Shown: positions 24,389 to 33,352, counted from the first letter of the stretch. The stretch is DNA of 36,680 nucleotides from an uncultured Caryophanales bacterium (GCA_947648915.1 CANSPQ010000012.1:1-36680), one strand, 5' to 3'. The notes: generated by a model not told the origin, from the sequence alone. Numbers and translations: made by a program.

Positions 24389-24814
24389 ATGATTGAAATT
24401 AGAGTTAGTTCTATATTTAATGATGAAATTATTGATTTTTTGGTTGATGAATCTTACCGTTTATATGCAAAGTTAAAGGGAATTGAACAGCTATCATCAA
24501 AAAATACAGAATTTTTAAAAGAGAAATTAAAAAAATTATATATTTGTGATACTGATAGAATTAAAATTTATGTTGCATATAAAGAAAAATTAATGATTGG
24601 ATGTGCATGTATAACAAATGATGGATGCCTAAGAGACTTATATGTTAAAGAAGAATATCAAAATCAAGGTGTAGGAAGTCTATTATTAAACCAAATTTTA
24701 TATGATGTAAAGGATGTTTTTTTGACGACATATCCTAATCTAACAGAATTTTATAGAAAAAATGGATTTCATATAATACAACAAAATGAAAATTCTATAG
24801 AAATGAAAAAATAA
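24389..24814 (+). CDS. GNAT-family N-acetyltransferase
   Basis: The start at 24389 follows GAGGTGG; the ORF track begins 4 codons earlier at a TTG. The 141-residue product has a GNAT acetyl-CoA site: LRDLYVKEEYQNQGVGSLLLNQIL (the V..Y..QGVG loop), followed by TYPNLTEFYRKNGFHII, typical of small acetyltransferases with a YxxxGF end. The acceptor substrate is unknown. The gene is convergent with the next minus-strand gene, with only 19 nt between, and no clear terminator is visible. Confidence 0.85.
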   Translation: MIEIRVSSIFNDEIIDFLVDESYRLYAKLKGIEQLSSKNTEFLKEKLKKLYICDTDRIKIYVAYKEKLMIGCACITNDGCLRDLYVKEEYQNQGVGSLLLNQILYDVKDVFLTTYPNLTEFYRKNGFHIIQQNENSIEMKK

Positions 24815-24833
24815 GTTTACTGCTCTATTCTTC

Positions 24834-25511
24834 TTAACCATTCATATAATAATGCGCGACTAGACTTTTTACTTTTCCATTTTCTATACTAGCTTTGTAT
24901 CCAGTATTATTTCGATACATAGGAGAGGTTACATCATCATTTCCATTAATATGTGTTTCAGTCTTTTGACTATTCATAGCATTACCGAAAAATGTTTCCA
25001 CAAACTTTCTTGCTTCTTTTGTACTTTCGGAATCATCACGTAGCTTAGGATTTTTAATTTGATAAATCAAATTTCCAAGAACATCCTTTCCTGTAACTTT
25101 TCCTTTCACTTCTATCTCAAATATTTTATAATACCAACACTTTTTACATAATAAATTTAGGCAAGGATCAAATACATATTCTTCATTTTTAAATTTAAAA
25201 CAAATCCATGAATGATAATAATCTTTATATTCTTTAAATTTTAGATTTCCTCGTTCTATATAATCATCATCATTTAAAAAGACAATGGCGGTTTCTGTTG
25301 TTTGCCAGCACCAACCTTCAAGTAATTTTTTTTTCATTAAATCCAAGATATTTCCTTCATAATCTCCGCAAATTTCAATATATAGATTTTTAAATCTAGA
25401 TGATAAATACTCTAATATTTCAGTTTTTACTTGTTTTTGCCTCAAAAATTCAAATCTTTCTCTTTCAGTTAATGCATTTTTATTAAATAGTTTTATAATT
25501 ACCTCAGACAT
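24834..25511 (-). CDS. Transglutaminase-like (Cys-His-Asp) hypothetical protein
   Basis: The ATG has a strong GGGGGAGGATAG site. The 225-residue product carries a possible Cys-His-Asp triad: GWCWQTTETAIVF (Cys near 68), YYHSWICFKFKNEEYVF (His near 100) and DPCLNLLCKKCW (Asp near 115), with spacing like bacterial transglutaminase-like domains. The Cys-rich DPCLNLLCKKCW could alternatively hold a metal. The C-terminal 80 residues are low in hydrophobicity and end in a possible strand KVKSLVAHYYMNG. No signal peptide. Role unknown. Confidence 0.5.
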   Translation of the reverse strand: MSEVIIKLFNKNALTERERFEFLRQKQVKTEILEYLSSRFKNLYIEICGDYEGNILDLMKKKLLEGWCWQTTETAIVFLNDDDYIERGNLKFKEYKDYYHSWICFKFKNEEYVFDPCLNLLCKKCWYYKIFEIEVKGKVTGKDVLGNLIYQIKNPKLRDDSESTKEARKFVETFFGNAMNSQKTETHINGNDDVTSPMYRNNTGYKASIENGKVKSLVAHYYMNG

Positions 25512-25601
25512 TTTATCTATCCTCCCCCAAAATTTTTAAATTGTTGTTTATAATACTATAAATAAAGGAAAAATGCAAATTCAACTCTAATTTTTTTTAA
25601 C

Positions 25602-25619
25602 AAAAAACAGCTTACGCTG
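25602..25619 (-). terminator. Terminator of rpmE
   Basis: Stem CAGC/GCTG with the stop codon in the loop, followed on the minus strand by six U residues. Confidence 0.65.
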
Positions 25620-25830
25620 CTTTCTTATCTTGGTTTAATCCATATTTACGGTTGAATTTTTCTACACGACCAGTTTTAGCAACCGCACCTTGTACACCTG
25701 TATAAAATGGATGACATTTATCACAAGTTTCAATGTGTAACTCTTCTTTGTTAGATTTTACTGTAAATGTATTTCCACAAGAACAGGTTACTTTCGTTTC
25801 CATATACTCTGGATGAATTCCTTTTTTCAT
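25612..25830 (-). CDS. rpmE: Ribosomal protein L31, zinc-containing form
   Basis: Structural protein of the 50S subunit that bridges the 30S head. The 72-residue product has the L31 pattern [22 protein letters not shown] and [12 protein letters not shown], with four cysteines (16, 18, 36, 39), the zinc-binding C+ form used when zinc is plentiful. A zinc-independent L31B copy is not in this window. A clear sigma-A promoter and a hairpin leader precede it, pointing to a single-gene unit. Confidence 0.96.
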   Translation of the reverse strand: MKKGIHPEYMETKVTCSCGNTFTVKSNKEELHIETCDKCHPFYTGVQGAVAKTGRVEKFNRKYGLNQDKKAA

Positions 25831-25848
25831 ATTATATCTCCTTCCGCC

Positions 25849-25867
25849 ATGACGTAATCTGCGTCAT
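25849..25867 (-). promoter_or_regulatory. Hairpin in the rpmE leader (possible L31 autoregulatory element)
   Basis: The leader RNA contains ATGACG-CAGATTA-CGTCAT, a 6-bp stem, followed shortly by the GGAAGGAGA ribosome site. It is placed as expected for an L31 leader that binds its own product; the match to known L31 leader motifs is not verified. Confidence 0.5.
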
Positions 25868-25886
25868 AGAAATTTAATTCTTATAT

Positions 25887-25915
25887 AGTATATCAATGAA
25901 TATTTAAAAATGCAA
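25887..25915 (-). promoter_or_regulatory. Sigma-A promoter of rpmE
   Basis: TTGCAT, 17-nt spacer, TATACT on the minus strand; predicted RNA starts near 25880, giving a leader of about 50 nt. Confidence 0.75.
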
Positions 25916-25920
25916 GCTTT

Positions 25921-26598
25921 TTATCGAAACAATTGTTGATCTATAATTTTTTTCATACGATTGTAGATTTGTTCATATTGCTCTACATTGGGTAAACGAT
26001 TATCCATGGTATTTCCATACATGATATCTCTTATATCTACTATTTGTATTTCATACACATTTACTAAATCGGCTAATTTATCATTCATATAATCAAATAT
26101 TTCATTATAATTTTCTTGATAACTATTATAATAATTTATAATGATAATATCTTCCTTACAGTATTCTCTGACTAGTTCTAAGAAATGTTCTAAATCTACT
26201 AGAACTTGATCCATATATTCATAACTTTCTCTAGGAGAAGACGTTGTTATTTTATAATAAATATCATTAGATCCAATCGATAATGTAACTAAATCGGCCT
26301 TAATTAATGCATTTTTTAAAGCAATGTTATTTCCATTACTAAAAACTTTGCGGTTTTCTTTAATGTCACGAATAAAATCCGTTGTTCTATAATCCTCTTC
26401 TGAAAATTCTGATACATATTTTTCCAATTTTCCTTTGGATTTCAAATACTCTTTAATCCATTCACCATAGTTTCCATCTTCAAGTGCAATTTCATCTCCT
26501 AAATTTAAATAATATACTTTTCGATCTAATGTTGTCAAATAAATGACAAAGACCAGTGAGAATACAAGTGCTAAAAAAAGAATTGCTTTCCATTTCAT
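25921..26598 (-). CDS. SGNH/GDSL-hydrolase-like protein, probably catalytically inactive
   Basis: The start at 26598 follows GGAGGG (the ORF track is 5 codons longer). The 225-residue product begins with one transmembrane or signal helix (AILFLALVFSLVFVIYL) and then an SGNH fold. Block I reads YYLNLGDEIALEDG, where the nucleophile Ser of GDS is replaced by Glu. Block III is present (LSIGSNDIYY). Block V reads NRLPNVEQYEQI, with Leu instead of the catalytic His. It likely faces outside the membrane and may bind rather than cut a cell-wall or lipid ligand. It lies downstream of murA but behind a terminator. Confidence 0.7.
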   Translation of the reverse strand: MKWKAILFLALVFSLVFVIYLTTLDRKVYYLNLGDEIALEDGNYGEWIKEYLKSKGKLEKYVSEFSEEDYRTTDFIRDIKENRKVFSNGNNIALKNALIKADLVTLSIGSNDIYYKITTSSPRESYEYMDQVLVDLEHFLELVREYCKEDIIIINYYNSYQENYNEIFDYMNDKLADLVNVYEIQIVDIRDIMYGNTMDNRLPNVEQYEQIYNRMKKIIDQQLFR

Positions 26599-26614
26599 GA
26601 AAAATCCCTCCAAT

Positions 26615-26638
26615 AAAAAAGTAGATTGAATCTACTTT
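26615..26638 (-). terminator. Terminator of murA
   Basis: Stem AAAGTAGAT/ATCTACTTT with a 3-nt loop and a U-run on the minus strand, directly after the murA stop. Confidence 0.8.
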
Positions 26639-26640
26639 CA

Positions 26641-27894
26641 TTATATTTCTTCTAACTCAATTTTAGCACCCACAGATTCTAGTTTTTCAATAATATTTTC
26701 ATATCCTCTTAATACATGTTCAATGGAAGTAATTGTAGTGGTACCATTTGCAATCAAGGCTGCTAATACCATACATGCACCTGCACGTAAATCTGTCGCC
26801 TCTACTTCTGTCCCTATGAGTGGCGTTACTCCTTTGATATAAATACATCGATCCTTTATTTGAATATTTGCTCCCATATGATTTAAATGTTCTACATTTT
26901 GAAAACGATTTTCATAAATGGTTTCTTCTAAAACAGATTCTCCATCACATTGTGTTAACAATACAGTAATTGGCTGTTGTAAATCCGTTGCGAACCCAGG
27001 ATAGCCTAATGTTTTGATATGAACAGGTTTCTTATGATCTATTTTAGAAATCGTAATAAAATCTGATCCAATCATTAATGGATATCCCATTTCTTTTAAT
27101 TTATTCGTAAGTGCTTCTATATGTTTTGGAATCATATTCGTAATCATTAAATTTTCCCCTATTAAAGCACCCGCTAAAAGATAAGTCCCTGCTTCAATTC
27201 GATCTGGAATAACTTCTGTAAAACAGCCATTTAATTTTTGAACTCCTTGAATCGTAATTGAGCTTGTTCCTGCTCCTGTAATTTTAGCACCCATATTATT
27301 TAAAAATGTTGCAACACTTACAATCTCGGGTTCTTTCGCAGCATTTTCAATCATTGTTGTTCCTTCTGCCTTTACAGCTACTAACATCGCATTGATTGTA
27401 GCACCAACACTTGGCATATCTAAGTAAATATTTCCACCTATCAATTTTTCAGCAGTAATCGTAAATTTATTATTATTTTCTATTACCTTTGCACCTAATA
27501 TTTCAAACGCTTTCAATGTTTGATCGATGGGACGAGCACCAATCGAACAACCACCTGGGAAATACATTTCTACTTTTCTATACTTTCCAAGCAATGCAGA
27601 CATAAAATAATAAGACGCCCGTAACTTCTTAGAAATATTTTCTGGGATTTCTTTATTTTCAATTTTCGATGCATCAATCTCCATATAATCATTTTCTCTT
27701 GATACTTTAGCACCTAAATAGTTTAATATTTCATTTAAAGCATCGATATCGGATATATTTGGAATATTACTGATACGGACAATCCCGTCCGATAGAATAG
27801 AAGCAGGAATTAATGCAACTGCACTATTTTTTGCTCCACTAATAGCAACTTCTCCGCTTAATATATGTCCACCCTCTATTTTGATTCGTTTCAT
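26641..27894 (-). CDS. murA: UDP-N-acetylglucosamine 1-carboxyvinyltransferase (MurA)
   Basis: MurA transfers enolpyruvate from PEP to UDP-GlcNAc, the committed step of peptidoglycan precursor synthesis in the cytoplasm. The 417-residue protein has the usual length, GAKNSAVALIPASIL near the start (substrate Lys), the catalytic Cys116 in FPGGCSIGARPIDQ (the fosfomycin target; not an Asp variant) and DLRAGACMVLAAL with RGYENIIEKL at the end. The ribosome site is AGGAGGAAAC. Location in the spoIID/spoIIR neighbourhood fits murAA of Bacillus. Confidence 0.97.
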   Translation of the reverse strand: MKRIKIEGGHILSGEVAISGAKNSAVALIPASILSDGIVRISNIPNISDIDALNEILNYLGAKVSRENDYMEIDASKIENKEIPENISKKLRASYYFMSALLGKYRKVEMYFPGGCSIGARPIDQTLKAFEILGAKVIENNNKFTITAEKLIGGNIYLDMPSVGATINAMLVAVKAEGTTMIENAAKEPEIVSVATFLNNMGAKITGAGTSSITIQGVQKLNGCFTEVIPDRIEAGTYLLAGALIGENLMITNMIPKHIEALTNKLKEMGYPLMIGSDFITISKIDHKKPVHIKTLGYPGFATDLQQPITVLLTQCDGESVLEETIYENRFQNVEHLNHMGANIQIKDRCIYIKGVTPLIGTEVEATDLRAGACMVLAALIANGTTTITSIEHVLRGYENIIEKLESVGAKIELEEI

Positions 27895-27970
27895 AGTTTC
27901 CTCCTGTCATATTGTATGAAATATTAAGCATCATTGTTACTACCTAATATTAATTCTAATCACTTTTAAC

Positions 27971-27999
27971 ATTATAATATGTTTTTCGTGAAAAGGCAA
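27971..27999 (-). promoter_or_regulatory. Sigma-A promoter of murA
   Basis: TTGCCT, 17-nt spacer, TATAAT on the minus strand, about 77 nt before the start codon. Confidence 0.7.
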
Positions 28000-28022
28000 T
28001 TTCTATTTACATTGTATCATAT

Positions 28023-28553
28023 TTAGAAAAAATAGAAAAATCCAATTATGATAAGGACAATCCCACCAATACGTGTAGAAATATGACCTACAATATCATT
28101 GATTTTTTTGCCGAGATAAAGGCCTAGATAAGTAAATAAAAAACTGGATAATGAAAAGATAGTAGCGCATATAAATGGATTACTGTAAATTACACGCAAA
28201 CTTAATCCAACCGAGAAACTATCAATACTTACTGCCAATCCAAAGATTAATAATTCACTAAATTTCATGAAACTCACTTCACGGGTTTGTTTAAATGATT
28301 CTATAATCATTTGGATTCCAATGACAAGTAGTACAATGAAAACTACGGTATTTGGACGAATTGGAAGAAAATTCAGAATCTTATTTCCAATCCACATTCC
28401 AATAAGTGGCATTACAAAGTGATAAATTCCAACAATAATAGAAAGTAATTTCATTTCTTGTTTTTCCATATTCAAAGTCCCATACGCTAAAGATAAAGAA
28501 AAGGCGTCCATACTTAAACTAACTGCTATAATAATCACCATTACGATTGACAT
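28023..28553 (-). CDS. mntP: MntP-family manganese efflux membrane protein
   Basis: MntP proteins export Mn(II). The 176-residue product has six transmembrane helices in two similar halves. Each half carries an Asp-Ser/Ala-Phe motif: LSMDAFSLSLAYG in helix 1 and VSIDSFSVGLSLR in helix 4, the expected metal-binding aspartates. Its place next to spoIIR matches ywlD in Bacillus, and it might equally be named YtaF-like. An SD-containing hairpin precedes the ATG. Confidence 0.88.
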   Translation of the reverse strand: MSIVMVIIIAVSLSMDAFSLSLAYGTLNMEKQEMKLLSIIVGIYHFVMPLIGMWIGNKILNFLPIRPNTVVFIVLLVIGIQMIIESFKQTREVSFMKFSELLIFGLAVSIDSFSVGLSLRVIYSNPFICATIFSLSSFLFTYLGLYLGKKINDIVGHISTRIGGIVLIIIGFFYFF

Positions 28554-28557
28554 AAAA

Positions 28558-28587
28558 AACCTCCTAAGGTATTTTACTTGAGAGGTT
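28558..28587 (-). promoter_or_regulatory. Hairpin covering the mntP ribosome binding site
   Basis: On the minus strand AACCTC pairs with GAGGTT, the second arm containing the AGGAGG of mntP and followed by six U residues. It can act as a terminator of spoIIR RNA or as a lid on mntP translation. Confidence 0.45.
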
Positions 28588-28604
28588 ATCTTTTTATGAT
28601 TTTT

Positions 28605-29138
28605 TTATAAATATTTGTCAATTAATTCTTGAAAGAAAAATTTATATTCTACTTCTTCTTCACTTTCATCTGCCTCTAATAAACATAACGGTGGAAATAA
28701 TACGCACCACCAGTTATCTCCTTCTCCTTTCCCTAACGTAACTACTAAAGATTCATAATACCCTGCATCATATATAATTCCTTTATAGGTTTTCTCTGGA
28801 AAATAATTTCTCCCAAATGAAACTTGATACCCCTTATGATAATTCTCATTTGCTAAAACAGATTCAATGTTATAATTAATTTCTTCTAATTCTTCATTAA
28901 TTTTTTCCCTTGCATCATCAATCCCCTTCGTATCCTTTAACATATAATACAATTCTTTTTGCAATTGATCTCTTACTTTTATTTTTATTGCTTGATCTTC
29001 CTCTGTATTACTATTTGGTATTACACGAAATCGAATTGCTTCTTCTGGAATAATACTTGCAGATGTTTTTGCTCCTGTCAACATACTGTATAAAAGGAAA
29101 ATACTAATTATAATAATTACTTTTTTCATTTTGTCCAC
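28605..29138 (-). CDS. spoIIR: SpoIIR, stage II sporulation protein R
   Basis: SpoIIR is made in the forespore, secreted into the space between membranes, and triggers SpoIIGA to process pro-sigma-E in the mother cell. The 177-residue product has a signal peptide (VIIIISIFLLYSMLTGA), the conserved RFRVIPNSNTEEDQAIKIKVRD and the hallmark LGKGEGDNWWCVLFPPLC near the C-terminus. With spoIID, spoIIQ and spoIIID it shows that this genome carries a core endospore programme. A clear promoter was not identified; sigma-F control is expected from the family. Confidence 0.95.
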   Translation of the reverse strand: MDKMKKVIIIISIFLLYSMLTGAKTSASIIPEEAIRFRVIPNSNTEEDQAIKIKVRDQLQKELYYMLKDTKGIDDAREKINEELEEINYNIESVLANENYHKGYQVSFGRNYFPEKTYKGIIYDAGYYESLVVTLGKGEGDNWWCVLFPPLCLLEADESEEEVEYKFFFQELIDKYL

Positions 29139-29303
29139 CTCTATTTTTTGATGTACAAAAAATTATAATTTATACAAAAAAAGAAAATTTTATTTATTTT
29201 CTTCATTTTTAATTTCATAATATGTTGATATACATCGATATATCTTCTTTTAAATCCCTTTCTATAGTATGAAAATTTTTCGTCAAATATTTTTATACTA
29301 TAT

Positions 29304-29759
29304 TCATTTATGATAGGATTCATGATTTAAGATACGATAGGAACGATATATTTGTTCTAATAATAGTACTCTAAATAATTGATGTGGAAATGTTAATTTT
29401 GAGAATGAAAGAGCTAAATTCGCTCTTTTTTGAATGATTTCATCTAATCCATAAGAACCGCCTATAATAAATGTAACATTCGCATAATGTTGTGTAATTT
29501 GATCTAATGTTTGAGATAATTCTATAGAATCTAACATTTTACCTTTAATTTCTAATGTAACTATATAATCTTTCTCTTGAATATATTTTTCAATACTTTC
29601 CTTTTCAGTTGCTAAAATTTTACAAATATCATTACTTGTACTGTCTGGAACTTCAATTAATTCTAGTTTGGTATATTTTTGAAGCCTTTTTTGATATTCT
29701 GTAATTGCTTCTTTTAAATAATTTTCCTTTATTTTTCCAACACAAATAATCTTGATCAT
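29304..29759 (-). CDS. rlmH: RlmH, 23S rRNA pseudouridine-1915 N3-methyltransferase
   Basis: RlmH methylates pseudouridine 1915 of 23S rRNA using S-adenosylmethionine and is a SPOUT-fold dimer. The 151-residue product has [27 protein letters not shown] (SAM-binding knot region) and [26 protein letters not shown] with the conserved HQL.R..L.EQ.YRA/S..I end. The ATG overlaps the walJ stop by 4 nt, making it the last gene of the six-gene operon. The 165 nt after it hold no convincing gene. Confidence 0.96.
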   Translation of the reverse strand: MIKIICVGKIKENYLKEAITEYQKRLQKYTKLELIEVPDSTSNDICKILATEKESIEKYIQEKDYIVTLEIKGKMLDSIELSQTLDQITQHYANVTFIIGGSYGLDEIIQKRANLALSFSKLTFPHQLFRVLLLEQIYRSYRILNHESYHK

Positions 29760-30520
29760 ACTTCTAACAATTCCGTTCTATCCTTTTGTGTAGCAATTAC
29801 AATATGTTCTATTTTTTGACCTTCTTTTTTCAAAGTTTCTTCTAACGTAGAAAGAGCAAGTTCCTTTGTATTATTATCTTCACTTAAATGGGCGAGTACA
29901 ATACATTCTGTTGCATCTCCAATAAAATGGGACAAATAATAAGCGGAGTCTTGATTGGATAAATGACCACGATCTCCCAGTATTCTTTGCTTAATTGGAT
30001 AGGGATATTTTCCATTCATCAACATTTCGACATCATGATTACTCTCCATGATATATAGACTTCTATTTTGTAATTTCTTATGATTCTTATAATTAATATA
30101 GCCTGTATCTGTGATATAAACAACAGATTTTCCATTATTCTCTAATATATATCCATTCGAATCTGCTACATCATGGGACGTTTTGATGATTTTGACTCCA
30201 ATATCATTGATAGAAAAATCCCCATCAATGAATTGATAATTGGAAATGCGTAATGTCGTATTTAATTCTTCATACATTTTCTTTGTTAGATAAATGACGG
30301 GATTATATTTTTTGATATAAACACGTAAGCCACCAATATGATCGACATGGGTATGTGTAATTAATATTCCATCAATCTGGTTAGGGTCGACATTAATTTC
30401 TTGTAACTGTTTTTCGACATAAGCACAACTTGGACCTAAATCAATTAATAAATTGGTAGTAGGGGACGCTACATAAGTTGCATTCCCCTTACTTCCGCTT
30501 GCTAATACACAGACTTTCAT
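29756..30520 (-). CDS. walJ: WalJ (YycJ)-like metallo-beta-lactamase-fold hydrolase
   Basis: The 254-residue protein has the MBL-fold metal motif [10 protein letters not shown] (HxHxDH) near residue 55, [11 protein letters not shown] at the start, ITDTGYI and ESNHDVEML with the later DRGHLSNQ, all typical of YycJ/WalJ. In Firmicutes it is linked to the WalRK operon; a 5'-to-3' DNA exonuclease activity and a role in coordinating division with replication have been described for the family. Here the walRK genes are not present, but rlmH is adjacent. It overlaps both neighbours by 4 nt. Confidence 0.9.
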   Translation of the reverse strand: MKVCVLASGSKGNATYVASPTTNLLIDLGPSCAYVEKQLQEINVDPNQIDGILITHTHVDHIGGLRVYIKKYNPVIYLTKKMYEELNTTLRISNYQFIDGDFSINDIGVKIIKTSHDVADSNGYILENNGKSVVYITDTGYINYKNHKKLQNRSLYIMESNHDVEMLMNGKYPYPIKQRILGDRGHLSNQDSAYYLSHFIGDATECIVLAHLSEDNNTKELALSTLEETLKKEGQKIEHIVIATQKDRTELLEV

Positions 30521-31995
30521 CGTCCAAATATCTCCGGAAATTTTATCTTTGGATTAATTGTTCCTGCTACTGCACTCGTTCTCCATGGATAGGTTTCCCA
30601 TACTTCTAAGTGGAGATGACATGCTGTTGCATATCCAGTATCTCCCATTAATCCTATTGTTTGACCGCGTGCCACAATATCTCCTTGCTTCACTAAAATC
30701 TTAGACATATGATTATAACAAGTGTATTCTCCGTAGCTATGATCAATACATACATAGTTCCCATTGATATAATGATACTTTGCTTCAATTACTTTTCCAT
30801 TCGTTACAGCTTTAATCTCTGTTCCACATCCTAATCCACCAATATCAAGTCCTGCATGATATTCACGTCTTCCCGTAATTGGACTAATACGATATCCAAC
30901 AGGTGAAGATTCTCTCCATCCACTAACAGTAGGCCAATACCAGTTCGTTGGACTACCAACTCCACTTTCATATTTTGTGCCTTTTAAAACAATTTCATTT
31001 ACGACAGGTTTTAATTCTTCTTTTGAAACTAAATTAATATAATTGGTTACACCATTGACTACTTTTACTTTACTACTGACACGTTCTAGTCCGTTTTCAC
31101 CTGCTTGTATTACAACGTCATACCCTAGTGGGGCATCATTATCATATTCATAATTGGTTTGATAATGTGCTTCTTGGTCTTCTACCAAGTATGTTTCTAT
31201 TGCAACAGATATTTGTGGATCTGTCATTCCAATTGCAACTTCTTGTCCTGGAAATAACAAATTTTTTTCACTTGTAAAATTGGAATTAGATATTAAAAAT
31301 TCTTCCACACTAATTTGATGATTATATGCAATATCACTAATAGTATCTCCTACTTTAACTACATAAGTTTCTTTTTTTCTATCTTGTCCAAACACTAAAA
31401 ATTGAGAGAGCTCTTCTGCATTTGTATAGATAGTTTCTGTTACTGGAATATTTGCATTTTTAGTAGTAATAGATTCCTCTACATAGATATCTTCAATTAC
31501 TTTACCTGTTGTTACAATTTCATTTTGAACAGTTTCATTATAGGTATTATAATCTTCTGTTCCAACAAATGTTTTCATCGTTGTTCTTACCGCTTCATCA
31601 AAAATTTCTTTTTTTGTCACATAAACCGTTATTATACGATCCTCTTTACGTAAAGTAAATTGATACCCTGGTACTGTAAAGGCCTCTTTGTTGACTAATT
31701 TTTCATATACATCCTTAACGGAATCTATTTTATTTGAATAAGTGGTTAACTTTTTAATTTCCAACCCCTCTGGTACATTAACCGATTGAACATTATATTT
31801 TGTTTTATATGAATTATTTTCTTTATCAATATAATTTTCTAGCTCTTCCTTTGAAGAAATGACTCCAATCACTTCATCTTTTAAATACACTTTATAAAAA
31901 GTATTGGGATCTTGTCTTTGTTTGTAATTAAATCCTAACAGAAAAATAATTACACTGATAAAAACAATTAAAATAGTAAGCATGTTCTTTTTCAC
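30517..31995 (-). CDS. Membrane-anchored LysM-G5-M23 peptidoglycan endopeptidase
   Basis: The start is GTG (GTG AAA AAG AAC ATG) with AGGTGATACA upstream. The 492-residue product has an N-terminal membrane helix ([17 protein letters not shown]), a region of about 170 residues of unknown fold, a LysM domain near residues 215-258 ([16 protein letters not shown]), a G5 domain near 268-345 and a C-terminal M23 peptidase. The peptidase zinc ligands are intact: YHAGLDIG (HxxxD) and CHLHLEVW (HxH), plus YNHMSKI. It would cleave peptide cross-links outside the membrane, using LysM and G5 to bind glycan. Genes for replication and ribosomes surround it. Confidence 0.92.
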   Translation of the reverse strand: MKKNMLTILIVFISVIIFLLGFNYKQRQDPNTFYKVYLKDEVIGVISSKEELENYIDKENNSYKTKYNVQSVNVPEGLEIKKLTTYSNKIDSVKDVYEKLVNKEAFTVPGYQFTLRKEDRIITVYVTKKEIFDEAVRTTMKTFVGTEDYNTYNETVQNEIVTTGKVIEDIYVEESITTKNANIPVTETIYTNAEELSQFLVFGQDRKKETYVVKVGDTISDIAYNHQISVEEFLISNSNFTSEKNLLFPGQEVAIGMTDPQISVAIETYLVEDQEAHYQTNYEYDNDAPLGYDVVIQAGENGLERVSSKVKVVNGVTNYINLVSKEELKPVVNEIVLKGTKYESGVGSPTNWYWPTVSGWRESSPVGYRISPITGRREYHAGLDIGGLGCGTEIKAVTNGKVIEAKYHYINGNYVCIDHSYGEYTCYNHMSKILVKQGDIVARGQTIGLMGDTGYATACHLHLEVWETYPWRTSAVAGTINPKIKFPEIFGR

Positions 31996-32003
31996 TGTAT
32001 CAC

Positions 32004-33344
32004 CTAATCTTCTTTTTTATCTATAAAATTTACAAAAGTTGCTTTATTTCTTCTAAAAATAAGATCAATTGTTGTAGTAGGTCCATTACGATGTTTTCCA
32101 ATAATAAATTCGCTTTTACTTGTATATTCATCAATTGCAGCCTCTTTGTTATAGTAATCATCGCGATATAAAAAGGCAACAATATCAGCATCTTGTTCAA
32201 TAGACCCAGATTCTCTTAAATCACTTAAAATAGGACGCTTGTCATCCCTTCCCTCAACACTACGAGAAAGTTGAGCGAGGGCAATGACTGGTATTTCTAA
32301 TTCCATAGCAAGTGTCTTTAAAGAGCGAGATATCTCAGCAATTTCCTGTTGACGATTACCAGCATATTTAGTACCACCACTAATTAATTGTAGGTAATCA
32401 ATAATGACAATATCAAGTCCATCAGAGGAACTTGCGAGTCTTCGACATTTGGCACGTATTTCAGAGATCGTCATTCCTGGTGTATCATCTATAAAAATTT
32501 TTGTATCTGCCAAACGACTAATTGCTTCATTGACACGTTTCCAATCGTTATGTTCTAGTCTTCCGCTAATTAATTTTCCAAGTTCAATTTGCCCAACTGA
32601 TGCCAACATACGGGTTGCGAGTTGCTCAGCACCCATTTCCATATTGAATAGGGCAACTGTTTTTTTATTATTCATAGCAATATTAGTTGCTAAATTTAAG
32701 GCAAATGCAGTTTTTCCCATGGCAGGTCTAGCGGCAATAATAATCAATTCGTTTGGATGTAAACCAGATGTAATTTTGTCAAGATCATAAAATCCAGTTG
32801 CAAGTCCTGTAATGTCTCCTTTGTTTTGTGAAAGTTTTTCCAAATCCGCTTGTGTTTTAAATAAGACATCTTGAATGGTTCTAAATTCTGTACCTTTTCT
32901 CGTTTTAACAACATTTAATATCTTTTTTTCTGCACGATCTAAAATTTCACTAATGTCTTCAGTCGATTGATATCCATCGGTTGCAATTTCGGTTGCAGAA
33001 TCGATTAATCTTCTTAAAATCGCCTTTTCTTCTACAATTTTAATGTATTCATCGACATTGGCAGCACTTGGGACTAAGGAGGCAATTTCACTTAAATATT
33101 CCACTCCTCCAACTTGTTTGAGCTCTTTTCGTTTATCCAATTCTGCAGTTACCGTTGTAAGATCAATCGCACTTCCATTTTCAGATAAACTTGATATTAC
33201 ATTAAATATTTTCCCATTCGCATCTGAATAAAACTGGTCACTTGTAAGTCCTTCTATGCATTTTTGTAATGCATATTTGGATAAGAACATAGAACCGAGT
33301 ACCGATTGTTCTGCAACTAGATTATGGGGGGTTACTTTCTCCAT
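32004..33344 (-). CDS. dnaB: Replicative DNA helicase DnaB (DnaC of Bacillus)
   Basis: DnaB is the hexameric 5'-3' helicase that opens the replication fork. The 446-residue protein has the N-terminal helical domain (VAEQSVLGSMFLSK), a RecA-like core with Walker A ARPAMGKTAFALN, Walker B-type IVIIDYLQLI, and LAQLSRSVEGRDDKRPILSDLRESGSIEQDAD. The usual interface residues are present and no intein or insertion is seen. It is 8 nt downstream of rplI, in the same order as gdpP-rplI-dnaC in Bacillus, a region near the replication origin in many Bacilli. Confidence 0.97.
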   Translation of the reverse strand: MEKVTPHNLVAEQSVLGSMFLSKYALQKCIEGLTSDQFYSDANGKIFNVISSLSENGSAIDLTTVTAELDKRKELKQVGGVEYLSEIASLVPSAANVDEYIKIVEEKAILRRLIDSATEIATDGYQSTEDISEILDRAEKKILNVVKTRKGTEFRTIQDVLFKTQADLEKLSQNKGDITGLATGFYDLDKITSGLHPNELIIIAARPAMGKTAFALNLATNIAMNNKKTVALFNMEMGAEQLATRMLASVGQIELGKLISGRLEHNDWKRVNEAISRLADTKIFIDDTPGMTISEIRAKCRRLASSSDGLDIVIIDYLQLISGGTKYAGNRQQEIAEISRSLKTLAMELEIPVIALAQLSRSVEGRDDKRPILSDLRESGSIEQDADIVAFLYRDDYYNKEAAIDEYTSKSEFIIGKHRNGPTTTIDLIFRRNKATFVNFIDKKED

Positions 33345-33352
33345 AATTTCAC

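Noticed and set aside
28554-28604. Manganese riboswitch (yybP-ykoY) before mntP
   Set aside because: The gap is only 51 nt and lacks the conserved core; only a simple hairpin is present.
29141-29323. 60-residue minus-strand ORF between rlmH and spoIIR
   Set aside because: It overlaps the rlmH 3' end out of frame, is lysine/isoleucine-rich from AT content alone and lacks a ribosome site; I treat the gap as non-coding.
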